Under the pieces are notes generated by a model that saw nothing but the letters and a program-made list of their open reading frames with translations, did no database searches and was not told the origin of the DNA. The translations under genes and the position numbers were made by a program. From Caenorhabditis remanei (taxonomy: Eukaryota > Nematoda > Chromadorea > Rhabditida > Rhabditidae), in the NCBI RefSeq assembly GCF_010183535.1, contig NC_071333.1:2604001-2668000 (forward strand): DNA of 64,000 nt, given 5' to 3'. This document shows, piece by piece, positions 46,082 to 56,085 of the stretch. Every line of letters starts with the position of its first letter. The stretch's first letter is position 1.

Positions 46082-48046
46082 TTTCAACAGACAACTCGAT
46101 CAGGAGCTTTCATTGCTTGAAAAATGTGAGTTTTTGGGTTTTTTCACGAGTGTTTCGAGAGACTAAAACAAACCAAAAATATTTTAACAAAAATTGGACA
46201 AAGAAAGTTCAGCACAGCATTAGCTTCTCAGTGCAAAAATGAGCATTTTCAAGACTCCCACAAAAATCAGAAATTACTCAAAAATTACTTTTTTCTCATT
46301 TTTTTCAAAATTTTTTGTACTGTACGTGTATTTCCAAAAGTGTAGATCGTATTGCTTGTGTTGGAACTTTCGAAAATTTTCAAACAAATTTTTTGTAGAT
46401 GCTCCATTTTTGAAAATTTAAGAAACTCCGCAAAATATTTTCTGAAAATAAATTCTGCAATCAAACTATGTCAAAATCATCTTTACATCCGTTATCATAC
46501 GTACAGCATAAAAAAATTCGAAAACAATGAGAAAAACTTTAATTTTGGGAGTCTTGAAAATTCTCATTTTTGCACTGAGAAGCCACAAAAACGCGAACAA
46601 CTTTTTTCACAGAATCGTTCTGCAAAATTGGAATACAGATTTGAAATCAGCGCAAAATTTCCGTTCTAGCGATATATATCTCGACCTGTAACTCCATCTC
46701 GACTCGGGATCCTTCCCTAGTCAGAAAGTGGAATAAATTATTTTCTATAAAAATTTAGGACTCTTTTTCAGTTTAGATGTTCTTTGAAAACTCGAACGTC
46801 CAAGTTCCAGAATGCCTAGTTGTTTTTTGGGAGTATAAATATTCAAAACCGAACATTTCGGAACACTTTTAAGATTCTAGAAAACTTGAAAATGTTTTGA
46901 GCGTCGTCTAAATGTTATAAGGGGCGTCGTAGTGTTTTTTGGGACGTTCAACTTTTCAAACAACATCAAAACTGCCGCAACTAAAGTAAAGGCATATTGA
47001 TGTGTGAAAAGTGTATAATTTTTCGAACAGAATTTTTTTTCAGGGATATCAAAGAAGTCAACAAAGATACGTTCGACTACAAGGCAATTGAAAAAATTGC
47101 AGACGGTCGTTTTTCGACAGTTTTCAAGGGATTTCAGAATGGTATTGGCAGCGAGAGACGCACCGACGGTGGTGACCAAAAGAAGGTCATCATAAAAGTT
47201 TATCCGAAACAAGCTGCCGTTTGGCGTAATTCTATTGAGATTAAGATTCTCAAGGGTCTGCTGAAAGTCGACTGTTTCCCTCAATTTCTTGACGCATACA
47301 ATGGGGACAAATACATTTTCATTGGTAAGTTTACTGTTTTTCAGAATTAGGCATTTACGCATCTATTAATTTCAGTTATGGAGCCGGCTGGAGAGAGCCT
47401 CAAAACCGTCGTCAGCAGAAGCCCGAATGGAAAGATTTCGAATGAGAATGCGGTACGTGTCGGATTCCAACTCCTACGTGCAGTGCGTTACTTGCACTTA
47501 GGTGGTTACATGCATCGGGAGATTTCATCTGGCAAAGTTTTGGTGGGACTGATCAAAAACGTAAGGATATCAGAACGATTTCCTGATAATCTGGTAACTT
47601 TTTAGCAAGTCTTGATCAAGCTCACCGGTTTCGGAGGTGCCACTTCGATCGAAGTCAAGAACCGGCGCTCGTCGTTGTTCGTTCAGATCAACATGCCGCC
47701 TCGTCCGAAGTACACGGTCATCGAAGACTTCTTGAAGGCGGTGGGTGTTCTCGTGGAAATCGCTGTGCCAAATGCTCGTGGAATGGAAGGAATTAACATC
47801 GTTCGTTTCTAAAGTGAAAAATTTAATGAGTATAAAATTATATTTCAGAAAGAGTACACGATGCCAGCGCTTCATAATAGCCAGATGTGGATTGGTGAGA
47901 TCTGGCAAGGACTCAAAAAGTTGGTTGAAGAGAAGAATCCAGACACTGATTTCATGTACGGTCTCCTCAACAATGCTGTGTCTGGACTCAACAAAAAATC
48001 GCCAATGAGCTATTCCATCTCAAATGGGTCTTTGATTCTTGATTAA
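46082..48046 (+). CDS. Small kinase paralogue, pseudokinase, 286 aa
   Basis: Exons are 46082-46125 (untranslated apart from the final AT), 47044-47324, 47376-47560, 47606-47800 and 47849-48046. ATG is formed across the first junction (..GAAAAAT|GGATATC). The fourth intron uses donor GTTCGT. The fold motifs are kept but key residues are lost: glycine loop IADGRFSTVF, KVIIKVYPKQ retains a lysine, the catalytic loop reads MHREISSGKVL (Asp to Glu about 143, Asn to Lys), and DFG reads TGFG (Asp to Gly, 164). Canonical phosphotransfer is therefore unlikely and a scaffold or regulator role is possible. All three later intron positions match the genes at 28670-31131 and 58830-60103. Confidence 0.85.
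46222..46585. mobile_element. Foldback element in kinase intron 1
   Basis: TAGCTTCTCAGTGCAAAAAT .. AAGACTCCC at 46221-46260 pairs with GGGAGTCTTGAAAA .. TGCACTGAGAAGCC at 46546-46584. The centre is AT-rich and unpaired. No coding capacity. Confidence 0.7.
46765..46960. mobile_element. Decayed copy of the 20-bp-repeat foldback
   Basis: CAGTTTAGATGTTCTTTGAA, AACTCGAACGTCC and TTTTTTGGGACGTTC match the element at 45614-46004, much diverged. Confidence 0.55.
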
Positions 48047-48159
48047 ATATGTTCTTGTCGAAACTTCTTTTCGATGTTTTCTATAGTAGTTCTCAAAGCA
48101 TTTCCTTTCTTATTCAAATATTCAAAGTAGTTTCCATTCAATATTTCCATCTCTTTTTG

Positions 48160-48424
48160 TAATGATGTCAGAATTTCACTTGACGATTCCTAAAGTCTAA
48201 AATGCATCATGTACTATCCCTTTTTTCATTTTCATTTCAAATATTTTCTTTCAATCTCTTCACTTCCTTTTCAAATCAACAAATGTCTTCTCCATAATCA
48301 ATTTTATTTCATTTCAAATATTTTTCATTTCAAATATCAATCAAGTTCACTATTCGATTCCTACGGTTTGGTCTCGCGCATCATCTGTACTATTTAAAAA
48401 TGACGAAATAAATTGATTTTTTCC
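48160..48424 (+). repeat. Duplicated 3' flank of the small kinases
   Basis: TTTCACTTGACGATTCCTAA and AATGCATCATGTACTATCCC match 60086-60380, where the first motif is the end of the kinase coding region (..SLDDY stop). Here it is downstream of a different stop, so this gene keeps a stump of the paralogue's last codons as 3' flank. AATAAA near 48407 is a possible poly(A) signal. Confidence 0.7.
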
Positions 48425-48693
48425 GAAGATGGTTTTCTCAATAGATAATTGGTTTCCAACCAGCTCCGAGTTGGTTAATTAGGAGATAATTGGTTTCATC
48501 AGGAGACAGATAATTTAATCAGTAGACAATTCTGTTATCAAGAGAAATTTGGTTGATTTTTTCAAGAGATGGTTGGTTTTTTCAAAAGACAGTCGTGTCT
48601 CTCCAGAGATAATTGATTCTATCAACAAAAAAAAATTGATCTTATCAGGAGATCACTGGATACATCAATAGATAATTAGTATTATCAGGAGAT
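48425..48693. repeat. AATTATCTCCTGA minisatellite, array 3
   Basis: Reverse-orientation units such as AGGAGATAATTGGTTTCATC. Colinear with 60385-60728, from which it differs by a deletion of about 90 bp. Confidence 0.8.
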
Positions 48694-48698
48694 CATTT

Positions 48699-49005
48699 TG
48701 TAAACGGGAAAGGGACTTTGCCGTATCCTTCCGTCTAAAGTACAGAAAACAATGGTTAACAGTGCACTGTGTTTATTAATGAAGGCGGAGAGAGCTCCAC
48801 TTGGACTGGCTCCCTCCGTCCTTCTATGTGATGGAACTGAATAGAAGATGCAATTCTCGTGAGGCGTGGCACCGCGTGCCTTTTTCTCCCTCGTCCCTCT
48901 TACTCAAGTGGCCCACGCGTGTAGCACGTGCCACAAGAGTGACGGAGACTCGGGCGATAGAATAAGAAAGGGACCAACGACCAAGAGGCCGAAGACCCTT
49001 TCACA
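48699..49005. mobile_element. Solo LTR, 307 bp, 4-bp duplication
   Basis: Starts TGTAAACGGGAAAGGGACTT and ends CGAAGACCCTTTCACA, so TG..CA with short imperfect inverted ends. It is flanked by ATTT at 48695-48698 and 49006-49009. The uninterrupted site GGAGATCATTTCATAGATAG is at 60721-60740. AATAAA on the minus strand near 48775 hints that the element points that way. Confidence 0.85.
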
Positions 49006-49294
49006 ATTTCATAGATAGAGGTAGGACTGGAACATGACATAAATCTGCATTAATTTAATTTATTGTGACTAAAAGGAAACCAAAAAGATACAAAAGACTA
49101 GAAACAATCCCTCACGAGACAGTTTCGAGTAGAAAATAGGGATGACATGATACATAGGAAACGGGGAATGAGAATAAATATAAAAAGGAGGGTAGGCAGA
49201 CAAGTTGGCAAGGGGGAAGAGATAACCGTAGAAGGCAAATTAAAGGAGAGAATAATGATATGTATTTAACAAAATGACCAGATGAGATAATAAA

Positions 49295-52170
49295 TTAAAA
49301 CCGGGTAATGGCAGAGTCAAGAAGATGTTCAAATTGGGAGGGGGAGAGGAAACTACTAACATTGGCAACAATGGCATTCCAGATGGGAAGGATAAAAGAG
49401 AAAAAATTGTCGGAGAGGGGGGAGACATAAATGAGAGTCATGGGTCTTCGTGGAGAACTTGACAGTCTGATAAAGGAATTGAGATTGGGAAAATGAGATG
49501 CGCCAGCTATAAATTTATACAGGAGTAATTGGGATTTGAGTCTACGGTGTCTTATAGAGTAGATAGAGAGAAGTTCTAGACGATGCGAATAAGATGAGAA
49601 AGCGATATTGCATCGTTGGAGAGTTTTCCTAGAGTAAATTCGAAGAGTGGATTCAAGAAGTCTGGAGAGGGATGAGGAGGGGGCAAGACAGAAAATGACA
49701 GAAGCGTATTCAAGAATAGGAAGAACATATGTTTTGAATAGAAAAGAGTAAAATGCCGGATTATTAGACTTGAAAGATTTGAGGATTTGGGAAGAGCGAA
49801 GACGAGCTAGAGATACTGACTTTTTAATGTGGGCAGAAAACTTGAGGTCAGGTTCAAAGAGAATTCCGAGATCACGAACAGAGTGGGAATCTAGAATGGG
49901 AGAGCCAACGATGTGAAACCGGTGAGAGGGGTTGAGGGAACCCAAGCGGAGTAAACCCGTTTTGGAATGAGCCAAAGGAAGATCATTGGAAACTGCCCAG
50001 TCGGAGACCAAGACAATACCTGCTTGGAGGGATAAGGGATAGATTGAAGGCTGATTAATAAATCGTTAATATACAAGAGGAATAATAGAGGTCCCGAGAC
50101 GGATCCCTGAGGGACACCAGAGTGGATCAGAGCAGAGGAAGGATCGGTGGTACTGTTAACTTTGACGGAAAAGGAACGGGAGGTGAGAAAATCAGAAAAC
50201 CAAGAGATAAAGAGAGGTGGAATGTCAAATAAGGCAAGCTTGTTTAGAAGTAAATTGAGAGGAACCTGGTCGAACGCCTTTTTGAAATCAAAGAAGACAA
50301 CATCCAGGGAACCGTGAGTTTTGAGAATTATCTTGTAGTTGGTAACAACTTGAACAAGGGAACTAGGACAGGAGCGCTTGGCGAGAAAACCGTGTTGGTG
50401 TGCAGAGAGTTTGTGAAGACAATCTAATTTAATTCGGTTACAAATAATTCTCTCGAAAATTCTGGAAAAGGGGTCCGTGAGCGAGATGGGGCGGTAGTTT
50501 TCCGGGCAACCAGGATTACCTTTTTTGTGCACCGGTATAATTACAGCCTTCTTCCAAGAAAGCGGAACTAATGAAGAGCGGAGAGATTCACCAAAGATTA
50601 TCGAGAGAGGAAGAGATATAGAAGTGGCACATTTTTTAATCAGGAAAAAATTGGCGAGGTGGGGAGAAAAGCCACAGCGAGGAGGAAGTTTTTGTAGGGC
50701 ATGCTCAATAACCCAAGGAGCGAACAAATCATTGTCAAGCAAAGGGGAAGATGAAGGGCGAGAGGAGGAGAGATGAGGAGCAACGTATGAAGCAGGAGGA
50801 GAAGTCTTGAAGTTAGACAAAAAGGAAGATGAGAAAATAGAGGCTTTCTCTGAGTCGGAACAGACGACACGTCCTTGGAAGGTGAGGGAAAGAATACTGG
50901 ATACGGTTTTTAATCTTCTAGAGATGAGCGAGCGGGCAACGGAAGTATGTGGAGATTTCATGAGGATTTTCTCAGTTCTGGCGTAGTTGCCACGAATGGT
51001 TTTGGAGAGATTGCGAATTCTACAGCTGAGAGCGTGAATATCAGTAAAGGAAGCACGATGAGAGGCTAGGAGCTTGGTGAAACGGCTACGAGCACGACGG
51101 AGCTGACGAATTGACTTAGAGGGAGGACTAGGTTTTGTCAAAGGCTTGGGTGGAGTGTGCAGTAAGATTAGGTCCGAAAGGATCTGAATAAATTTGTCGA
51201 ATTTGGAAGAAGGACAGGGGAGGGAACTGAGAATAAGATCCCAGTCCAGAGAAGCAATATCAGAGTTTAACAGGCCATAATTGCACTTTTTATAGTCAAG
51301 CTTAGGGAAAGAGGGACTAGGAGAGGGGAGGATAGAAGAAAGAGGATTAGGAAGAAAAGAGAAGTTGACGCTCATGTGATCAGAATTTAAGAGAGGGGGG
51401 TGGCAGATCGGAGGAGAAAGAACAATATCATCAGAAGAAATGACTAAATCAAGGATGTTGGCTGTAGTAGATGAGGAGCGGGTAGGGAAAGAAACATGTT
51501 GAGTAAGTCCTTTAGAGGAAATGAAATCGGAGAAAAGATGACAAAATGAAGGATCCTTCCAGTCCACAGAAGGGAAGTTGAAATCACCCAGGCAAACTAC
51601 AGAGGACAAAGGAATGAGGCTTTCAAGGTGGGAAGTGAGAGCAGTTAATTCAGATGATTTACCGTCAGGAGGACGGTAAACTAAAACAAGTGTAAAAGGT
51701 GTGAATTTAGGAAGATCAAGGTTTGAGGAAGAAGGAGAGACGAGACAAGCAGAGATTTCAGATTGATGATAAGGGTAGTGGAGGTCTAAGTTGGTCGAGA
51801 TAGGAGTGAGACATAAGTGATTTTTGGAGAGGAAAGCGACACCACCACCGGAAGATTTGCGGTGGAGAGACGGAATACGGTCGCAGCGAACAACGGAAAT
51901 GTTACGAGACTCAAAAAGGGAAGAAGGGATGGAATCAGTGAGGAAAGTTTCGGTAAGGGCTAAGATATCATGGGAGGAGGCTAAGAAAAGGTCTATAAGA
52001 AGAGAAATTTTGGTAAGGCTGGCGACACCTCGAATATTTGACAAGAGAATATTAATTCCAAAATCAGACTGCGCAAGGTAGGAGGGAACAGAAAGAGAAA
52101 AAGGGTTCAAAGTGGGAGAAGAGGATTGCGAAATAGAACACGAAGAATCATAAAAAGAATCAATAAGCAC
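49295..52170 (-). pseudogene. ORF2: endonuclease-reverse transcriptase, inactivated
   Basis: Two frames, 52170-49891 (759 codons) and 50011-49295 (238 codons), are parts of one ORF2. The N-terminal APE-type endonuclease shows ALTETFL, VYRPPDG, LGDFNFPSVDW and NSDHMSV. The reverse transcriptase shows IPVHKKGNPG/ENYRPISL, motif A FFDFKKAFDQVP and motif B SGVPQGSVSGPLL with YINDLL. The expected next motif, Ala-Asp-Asp, is missing: at about 50050-50065 the sequence jumps from YINDLLISLQS to the SLQAGIVLVSDWAV region in another frame. A short deletion has therefore removed the polymerase active site and shifted the frame. The C-terminal part has SLARLRSSQILKSF and YVLPILEY, as in related elements. 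Confidence 0.9.
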
Positions 52171-52196
52171 TGGAGATACAATAGGCGGACAGGCAC

Positions 52197-53003
52197 TTAT
52201 ACAAAAGGACGTGGCTTGGAATTGAGCTTGTAGGTGATATCAGACATGATGAATTTCGACTCTTTGGCAATCTTGTTCTGCTCGTAAACGAACTTCCGAG
52301 AGGCGCGCAGGGTGTCCAGTTCGGGCTGAGTCAGATCACGTCGGGCACGGGGTTTGCTGGTGATGTCCATAAGAGATTTGTCAGAAGAGCGGATCCGGAG
52401 AAAGCCATGCAGGAAGGTATCACGGTCTAGCGAGGAGTCGAATTGGAGCTTGAGCGGGCGAAATTTGGAGGAGCATTGGTGACGGTGAGCTTTCTTAGGA
52501 GCAGGCAAGTGATGGGACGAGGCGAGTTTCTGGAAGAAGTCGAGGTCTCGTTCGTCTTGAGCATTGTTATCACGATCGTCTGGCATTCTCTCGATTACCA
52601 CACGAGTAGCCTTGTCCAAGAGTTTCGCGGCCTCGCGCGCGATATCCAAGGTGCTGAAAGGAGTGACAGATGGAGTAACGACTTGCGGAATATTAGAAGA
52701 GGTGTCCATTGGAGAAGAAGTATTGGCAGCAACAAATGGGTCCTGAAGCAGTGGATCCGCGATTTGAGACATGTCAGGGAGGATTTCGCAGGATTCGGCC
52801 ACTGCGGCAGCGAGTTTGTTCTGACCCGAATCAATTATGGCTCCACGTAGCTGATTGACCAAAGAAGTGAGGGCAGCGACTCGATCATAGAGATCTTTGT
52901 AGGCAGAATATGGCACAAATTGCAATGGAGGATCGTCATCAGTAGAAGTCTGCTTCCGCTTGGAAGCTGGACGATTGAACGCCATTAGAGGGGCGGAAAT
53001 CAA
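52197..53003 (-). CDS. ORF1 protein of the non-LTR retrotransposon, 268 aa
   Basis: First open frame of the element, ending 26 nt before the ORF2 start. It would bind element RNA. It has no CCHC knuckle. A short coiled coil is likely at about 35-60 (YKDLYDRVAALTSLVNQLRG). The basic C-terminal half (about 170-268) has SSKFRPLKLQFDSSLDRDTF and FLRIRSSDKSLMDI, similar in layout to RRM-like ORF1 proteins of nematode elements. The ATG at 52985 is an alternative start. The frame is intact although ORF2 is not. Confidence 0.8.
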   Translation of the reverse strand: MISAPLMAFNRPASKRKQTSTDDDPPLQFVPYSAYKDLYDRVAALTSLVNQLRGAIIDSGQNKLAAAVAESCEILPDMSQIADPLLQDPFVAANTSSPMDTSSNIPQVVTPSVTPFSTLDIAREAAKLLDKATRVVIERMPDDRDNNAQDERDLDFFQKLASSHHLPAPKKAHRHQCSSKFRPLKLQFDSSLDRDTFLHGFLRIRSSDKSLMDITSKPRARRDLTQPELDTLRASRKFVYEQNKIAKESKFIMSDITYKLNSKPRPFV

Positions 53004-53125
53004 TCAATAATAGCGAATGCGGAAAAGAAAGGGAGGACGAAGAAGAGAAAAGAGGGACGAAGAAAAGAAAAGAGGACGAAGAAAAGAAAAGAGGACGAAG
53101 AAAAGAAAAGAGAAAAAGAAATCTG

Positions 53126-53280
53126 ATGCCCCCAGGACTGTAAACTGTCTGAAAAAGCTGTTTAACAGCATTAGACTATGGTATCTGCGAAATAGATCAA
53201 TTTTTATGGAAAATTTTGATTCGAAATGCTGAAAAGAATCAGTCCCGGCGGAGATTGTGAGAGAGAAGATAAAAATTAAA
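53126..53280. repeat. ATGCCCCCAGGACTG repeat, copy 1
   Basis: Nearly the same sequence as 60770-60910, and more distantly 60943-61090. It was adjacent to 49041 before the retrotransposon inserted. Confidence 0.8.
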
Positions 53281-53283
53281 AAG

Positions 53284-53765
53284 ACAATTACGTTTCTCAA
53301 CAGATAATTGGTTTTCTCAATAGATCGTTGGGGTTTCCAAGAGCTAATTGGTTTTATTACAAAACAATTAGGCTTATTTAGAGATAATTGGTTGTTTCAG
53401 GAGAAAATCGTGTTTTTCAAGAGATAATTGGTATTATCAGGAGACAATTAGGTTTCTCAAGAGACAACTGGGTTTTTCAAGAGGTAATTGGTATTATCAG
53501 GAGATAATTGTTTTTCTCAAGAGATAACTGTTTTATCAGTGGAGAATCATGGTTCTATAAAAATAATTAGTTTTCTCAAGAGTTAATTGGTTTTTCTTTC
53601 AGGAAATAATAGTGTTTTTCATGATATTCTCAGAAGATTTTTTTTGGGCCTGTTAACGATAATTGGTTATTTCAGGAGAAAATCGGTTTTCCCAGGAGAT
53701 AATTGGTCATTTCAGGAAATAACTGGTTATTCAAGAATTTACTTGGTTATTTAGGGAGATAACAA
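53284..53765. repeat. AATTATCTCCTGA minisatellite, array 4
   Basis: About 25 degenerate units of TCAAGAGATAATTGGTTTT type, the longest array of this family in the window. Confidence 0.8.
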
Positions 53766-54790
53766 GTTAATGACGTCATCTCAAGATTTTTTGTATATTC
53801 ACAGCTTTCATTGATTTTTGAAAACAAAAATGATAGTTCAAGGAAACTTTTGCTTTAAATCAAAGCTTTCTTACTTATTAAGCTATCCAAAGCCTTGTGA
53901 CTATTGAAAAATAAACATTTGCTATTTTCAGTGCCATTTTAGTGCAAATTGACAATTTTATCCACTTTGCTCAGTACTGAAACTTCTTCTACAATCCCAA
54001 ATTTCTTTTCAGTTTTACAATCCTTGTGCTCCGTTTTTGGGGAAGTTTGCTGGGCAAGCTTTGGTCGTGCAGATCGATCAATTGAGTTGCTGTGTGCTGG
54101 ACATGGTTCTAAGACGCAGACGATGTTGCTGACTGTGAGCCTGGATGGCTGAGTGACGATTTCTGTTGGCCTGTGCCGAGCCCATAACACTAGCAAGATA
54201 CTGTTTAGCAAAGGAAGAAGTCGAATCATGAGCTGCCGTCCCCATAAGACACCACTTACTTGAATGAGTCAAATCCGTGTGGCTAGCATCAGAAAGTCGA
54301 AGTGCCGACAGTCAAATCAGTAGCTGCCGTTAGAAGATCCGAATAGAGAATAGTTCATTTCCATCGAACAGTGTTCTGAAGTCTCAAATTATTTTATTGT
54401 GGATCTATCAGTTATTTCACTTACGAATATCTCCTTTACTCTCCAACCGCATCTTTCCCAGGACTTTAGAAACATGCATTTGATAGAATAGTGTATTTAA
54501 AACGAATAAATTAGAAAAATAATAAATAACGTGGCTGCAAATCTGATGATTTCCAGAGTGCAGTAGAGCGCATGTTTAAAAAGTGGGCGAATTGCCCTAC
54601 AATTGGGCATCTTGCCCACTCCATCCTCGCTCACAATCCCACTCCTTCAACCTCACCCTCGCCCAACTCTTGCCCAACCCTCGCTCAGTGGCAACCAGCC
54701 CAAAGTGAAGACAATTCGCCGAAAATCCCTTCGATTCAATGTACCCTATGATCACGATGTATCCTTTTTCGATGTACCCTTGGATTATGG
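53766..54790. other. Intergenic stretch without a recognised gene
   Basis: Mixed DNA. 53940-54330 is less AT-rich and has overlapping short frames but no splice-consistent chain. About 54720-54790 (ACCCTATGATCACGATG, CCCTTGGATTATGGGC) resembles a diverged MULE TIR. Confidence 0.35.
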
Positions 54791-54794
54791 GCTG

Positions 54795-54958
54795 GCAGAG
54801 AGACTGATACACCTTTGGCGCGTTCGTTGAATTTTGTCGATTTGGACTATTTTCGATTGCTTTTTGACATAAATCTGTAATTTTCACATGTTTTTTCGTT
54901 TCTAGTCATTTAAAATTGATATTTTCGTAAAAAAGAAATCTGAAAATGACACTTTTCA
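54795..54958 (-). repeat. 171-bp satellite, single monomer
   Basis: CACCTTTGGCGCGTTCGTTG through TGACATAAATCTGTAATTTT to GACACTTTTCAG, in the orientation of array 1. Confidence 0.85.
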
Positions 54959-55318
54959 GCGTCTCCGGGACATTTTGACACCAGACATTTCGACACCGGT
55001 GAAACACGTGTAAAATTTATTTAGAAAAGTAGGCTGTATTATGGTTCAGAAGGTCCGGGGTTCGACTCCGGGTACTGGTATTTTTTATTATTTCATTATT
55101 TTGCCTTTTTGGTATCAATCTGAGTACCAAAGTTCGACCCCCACTGGTCGCAAAACTTTTTTGTTTTTTGTTTTCGGATTTTTGGTATCAATCTGAGTAC
55201 CAAGGTTCGACCCCCACTGGTCGCAAAACTTTTTTGTTTTTTGTTTTCGGATTTTTGGTATCAATCTGAGTACCAAGGTTCGACCCCCATTGGTGGCAAA
55301 ACTTTTTTTTTGGTTTTT
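54959..55318 (+). mobile_element. B-box element, left half only
   Basis: CTCCGGGACATTTTGACACC end, then GGTCCGGGGTTCGACTCCGG and three nearly identical modules with ACCAAGGTTCGACCCCCA (about 55120, 55200, 55270). The inverted half is absent, so this copy shows the modules as a plain tandem array. Confidence 0.75.
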
Positions 55319-55381
55319 TTCATTTTCTTCAACAACAAAACACAACATTAAAAAAACAAAAAAACATTGTTATAAAAAACA

Positions 55382-56075
55382 TTAGATATATTTCCTAGCC
55401 GCCCGCATCGCCCTGAGGTAAATGATTCCTTTCAGTCCTCTCGTGTTTGTCAACACGGCTATGATGCGAGAGTCTTTTAACTCATTCTTCAATTTTCTTT
55501 GACTTGAAATCTGTAAATAATGTTTTAATTATAACTACATCTCTCGAAGTACAAACTTGGTATGTTGGATCGATGGACATAGCTTCTTTGTCAAATTTCA
55601 AGTTGCTGGCATCTTGCCGGAGGCATTTGAGCAGCTCAAATATCAAAGGAGTTGAGCGTCCCCTTGTGCATTGGATGCATCTTTCCAAGTTACGATGCGA
55701 AGATTCCACCGTATTGGTGGTTCTTGGCAACTTACGAACCGATCTTCCTACAACGTTCCAGGTTTCTGGTGGGAACCTTAATCTTGGCCGTGGTCCGATG
55801 TAGAATACGACTTGAAACCTGAGCAAAAGTTCGACTACATTTGCTTTTAGTAAAAATTTCTTACCTTCCATGACGCAAAAGAGCATTTTATAGAATATGA
55901 GTTCAGCCATAACATTTGAGTCAGATGATAGCATTTGAGCCATGCAAGGAACTCCATTTCCATAGCAGATGAGCCAAAATAGCAGAAGAGACACTTCATA
56001 TAGCAAAAGAGACAGCATAGCAACTGAGCAAAAATAGCTTTTTGAGTTATAGCAAATAATCGCATAGCCTATGAG
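55382..56075 (-). pseudogene. MULE transposase, C-terminal remnant
   Basis: Minus-strand exon 55818-55557 encodes GPRPRLRFPPETWNV, SVRKLPRTTNTVESSHRNLE and LIFELLKCLRQDAS. The pattern FPxxxWN .. PRTxNxVExxHR is the C-terminal signature of MULE transposases. A 46-bp intron with donor GTTTGTAC leads to exon 55510-55382, which ends in a stop. Upstream, 55830-56075 holds degenerate CATAGCAAATGAG repeats, possibly the element's terminal region, and abuts the satellite at about 56086. The catalytic part is missing. Confidence 0.75.
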
Positions 56076-56085
56076 AATTAGCCCT

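Larger units (their letters stand above)
49048..53118 (-). mobile_element. Non-LTR retrotransposon (CR1-like), 7-bp duplication
   Basis: A 4.07-kb element with two open frames, an AT-rich 3' end (..AATAAATTAAATTAATG) and no LTRs. It is flanked by AAATCTG at 49041-49047 and 53119-53125. The unoccupied site ..CATAAATCTGATGCCCCC is at 60759-60777. The 5' leader (53020-53118) is a tandem repeat of about 19 bp, GACGAAGAAAAGAAAAGAG. The endonuclease plus reverse transcriptase order fits the CR1 clade, which includes nematode Sam elements. Confidence 0.9.

Noticed and set aside
50525..50776. Plus-strand frames opposite the retrotransposon ORFs
   Set aside because: Shadows of ORF2 and ORF1, whose motifs are clear on the minus strand.
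53939..54330. Possible host gene in less AT-rich DNA
   Set aside because: Overlapping short frames in both strands, no consistent exon chain or known motif.
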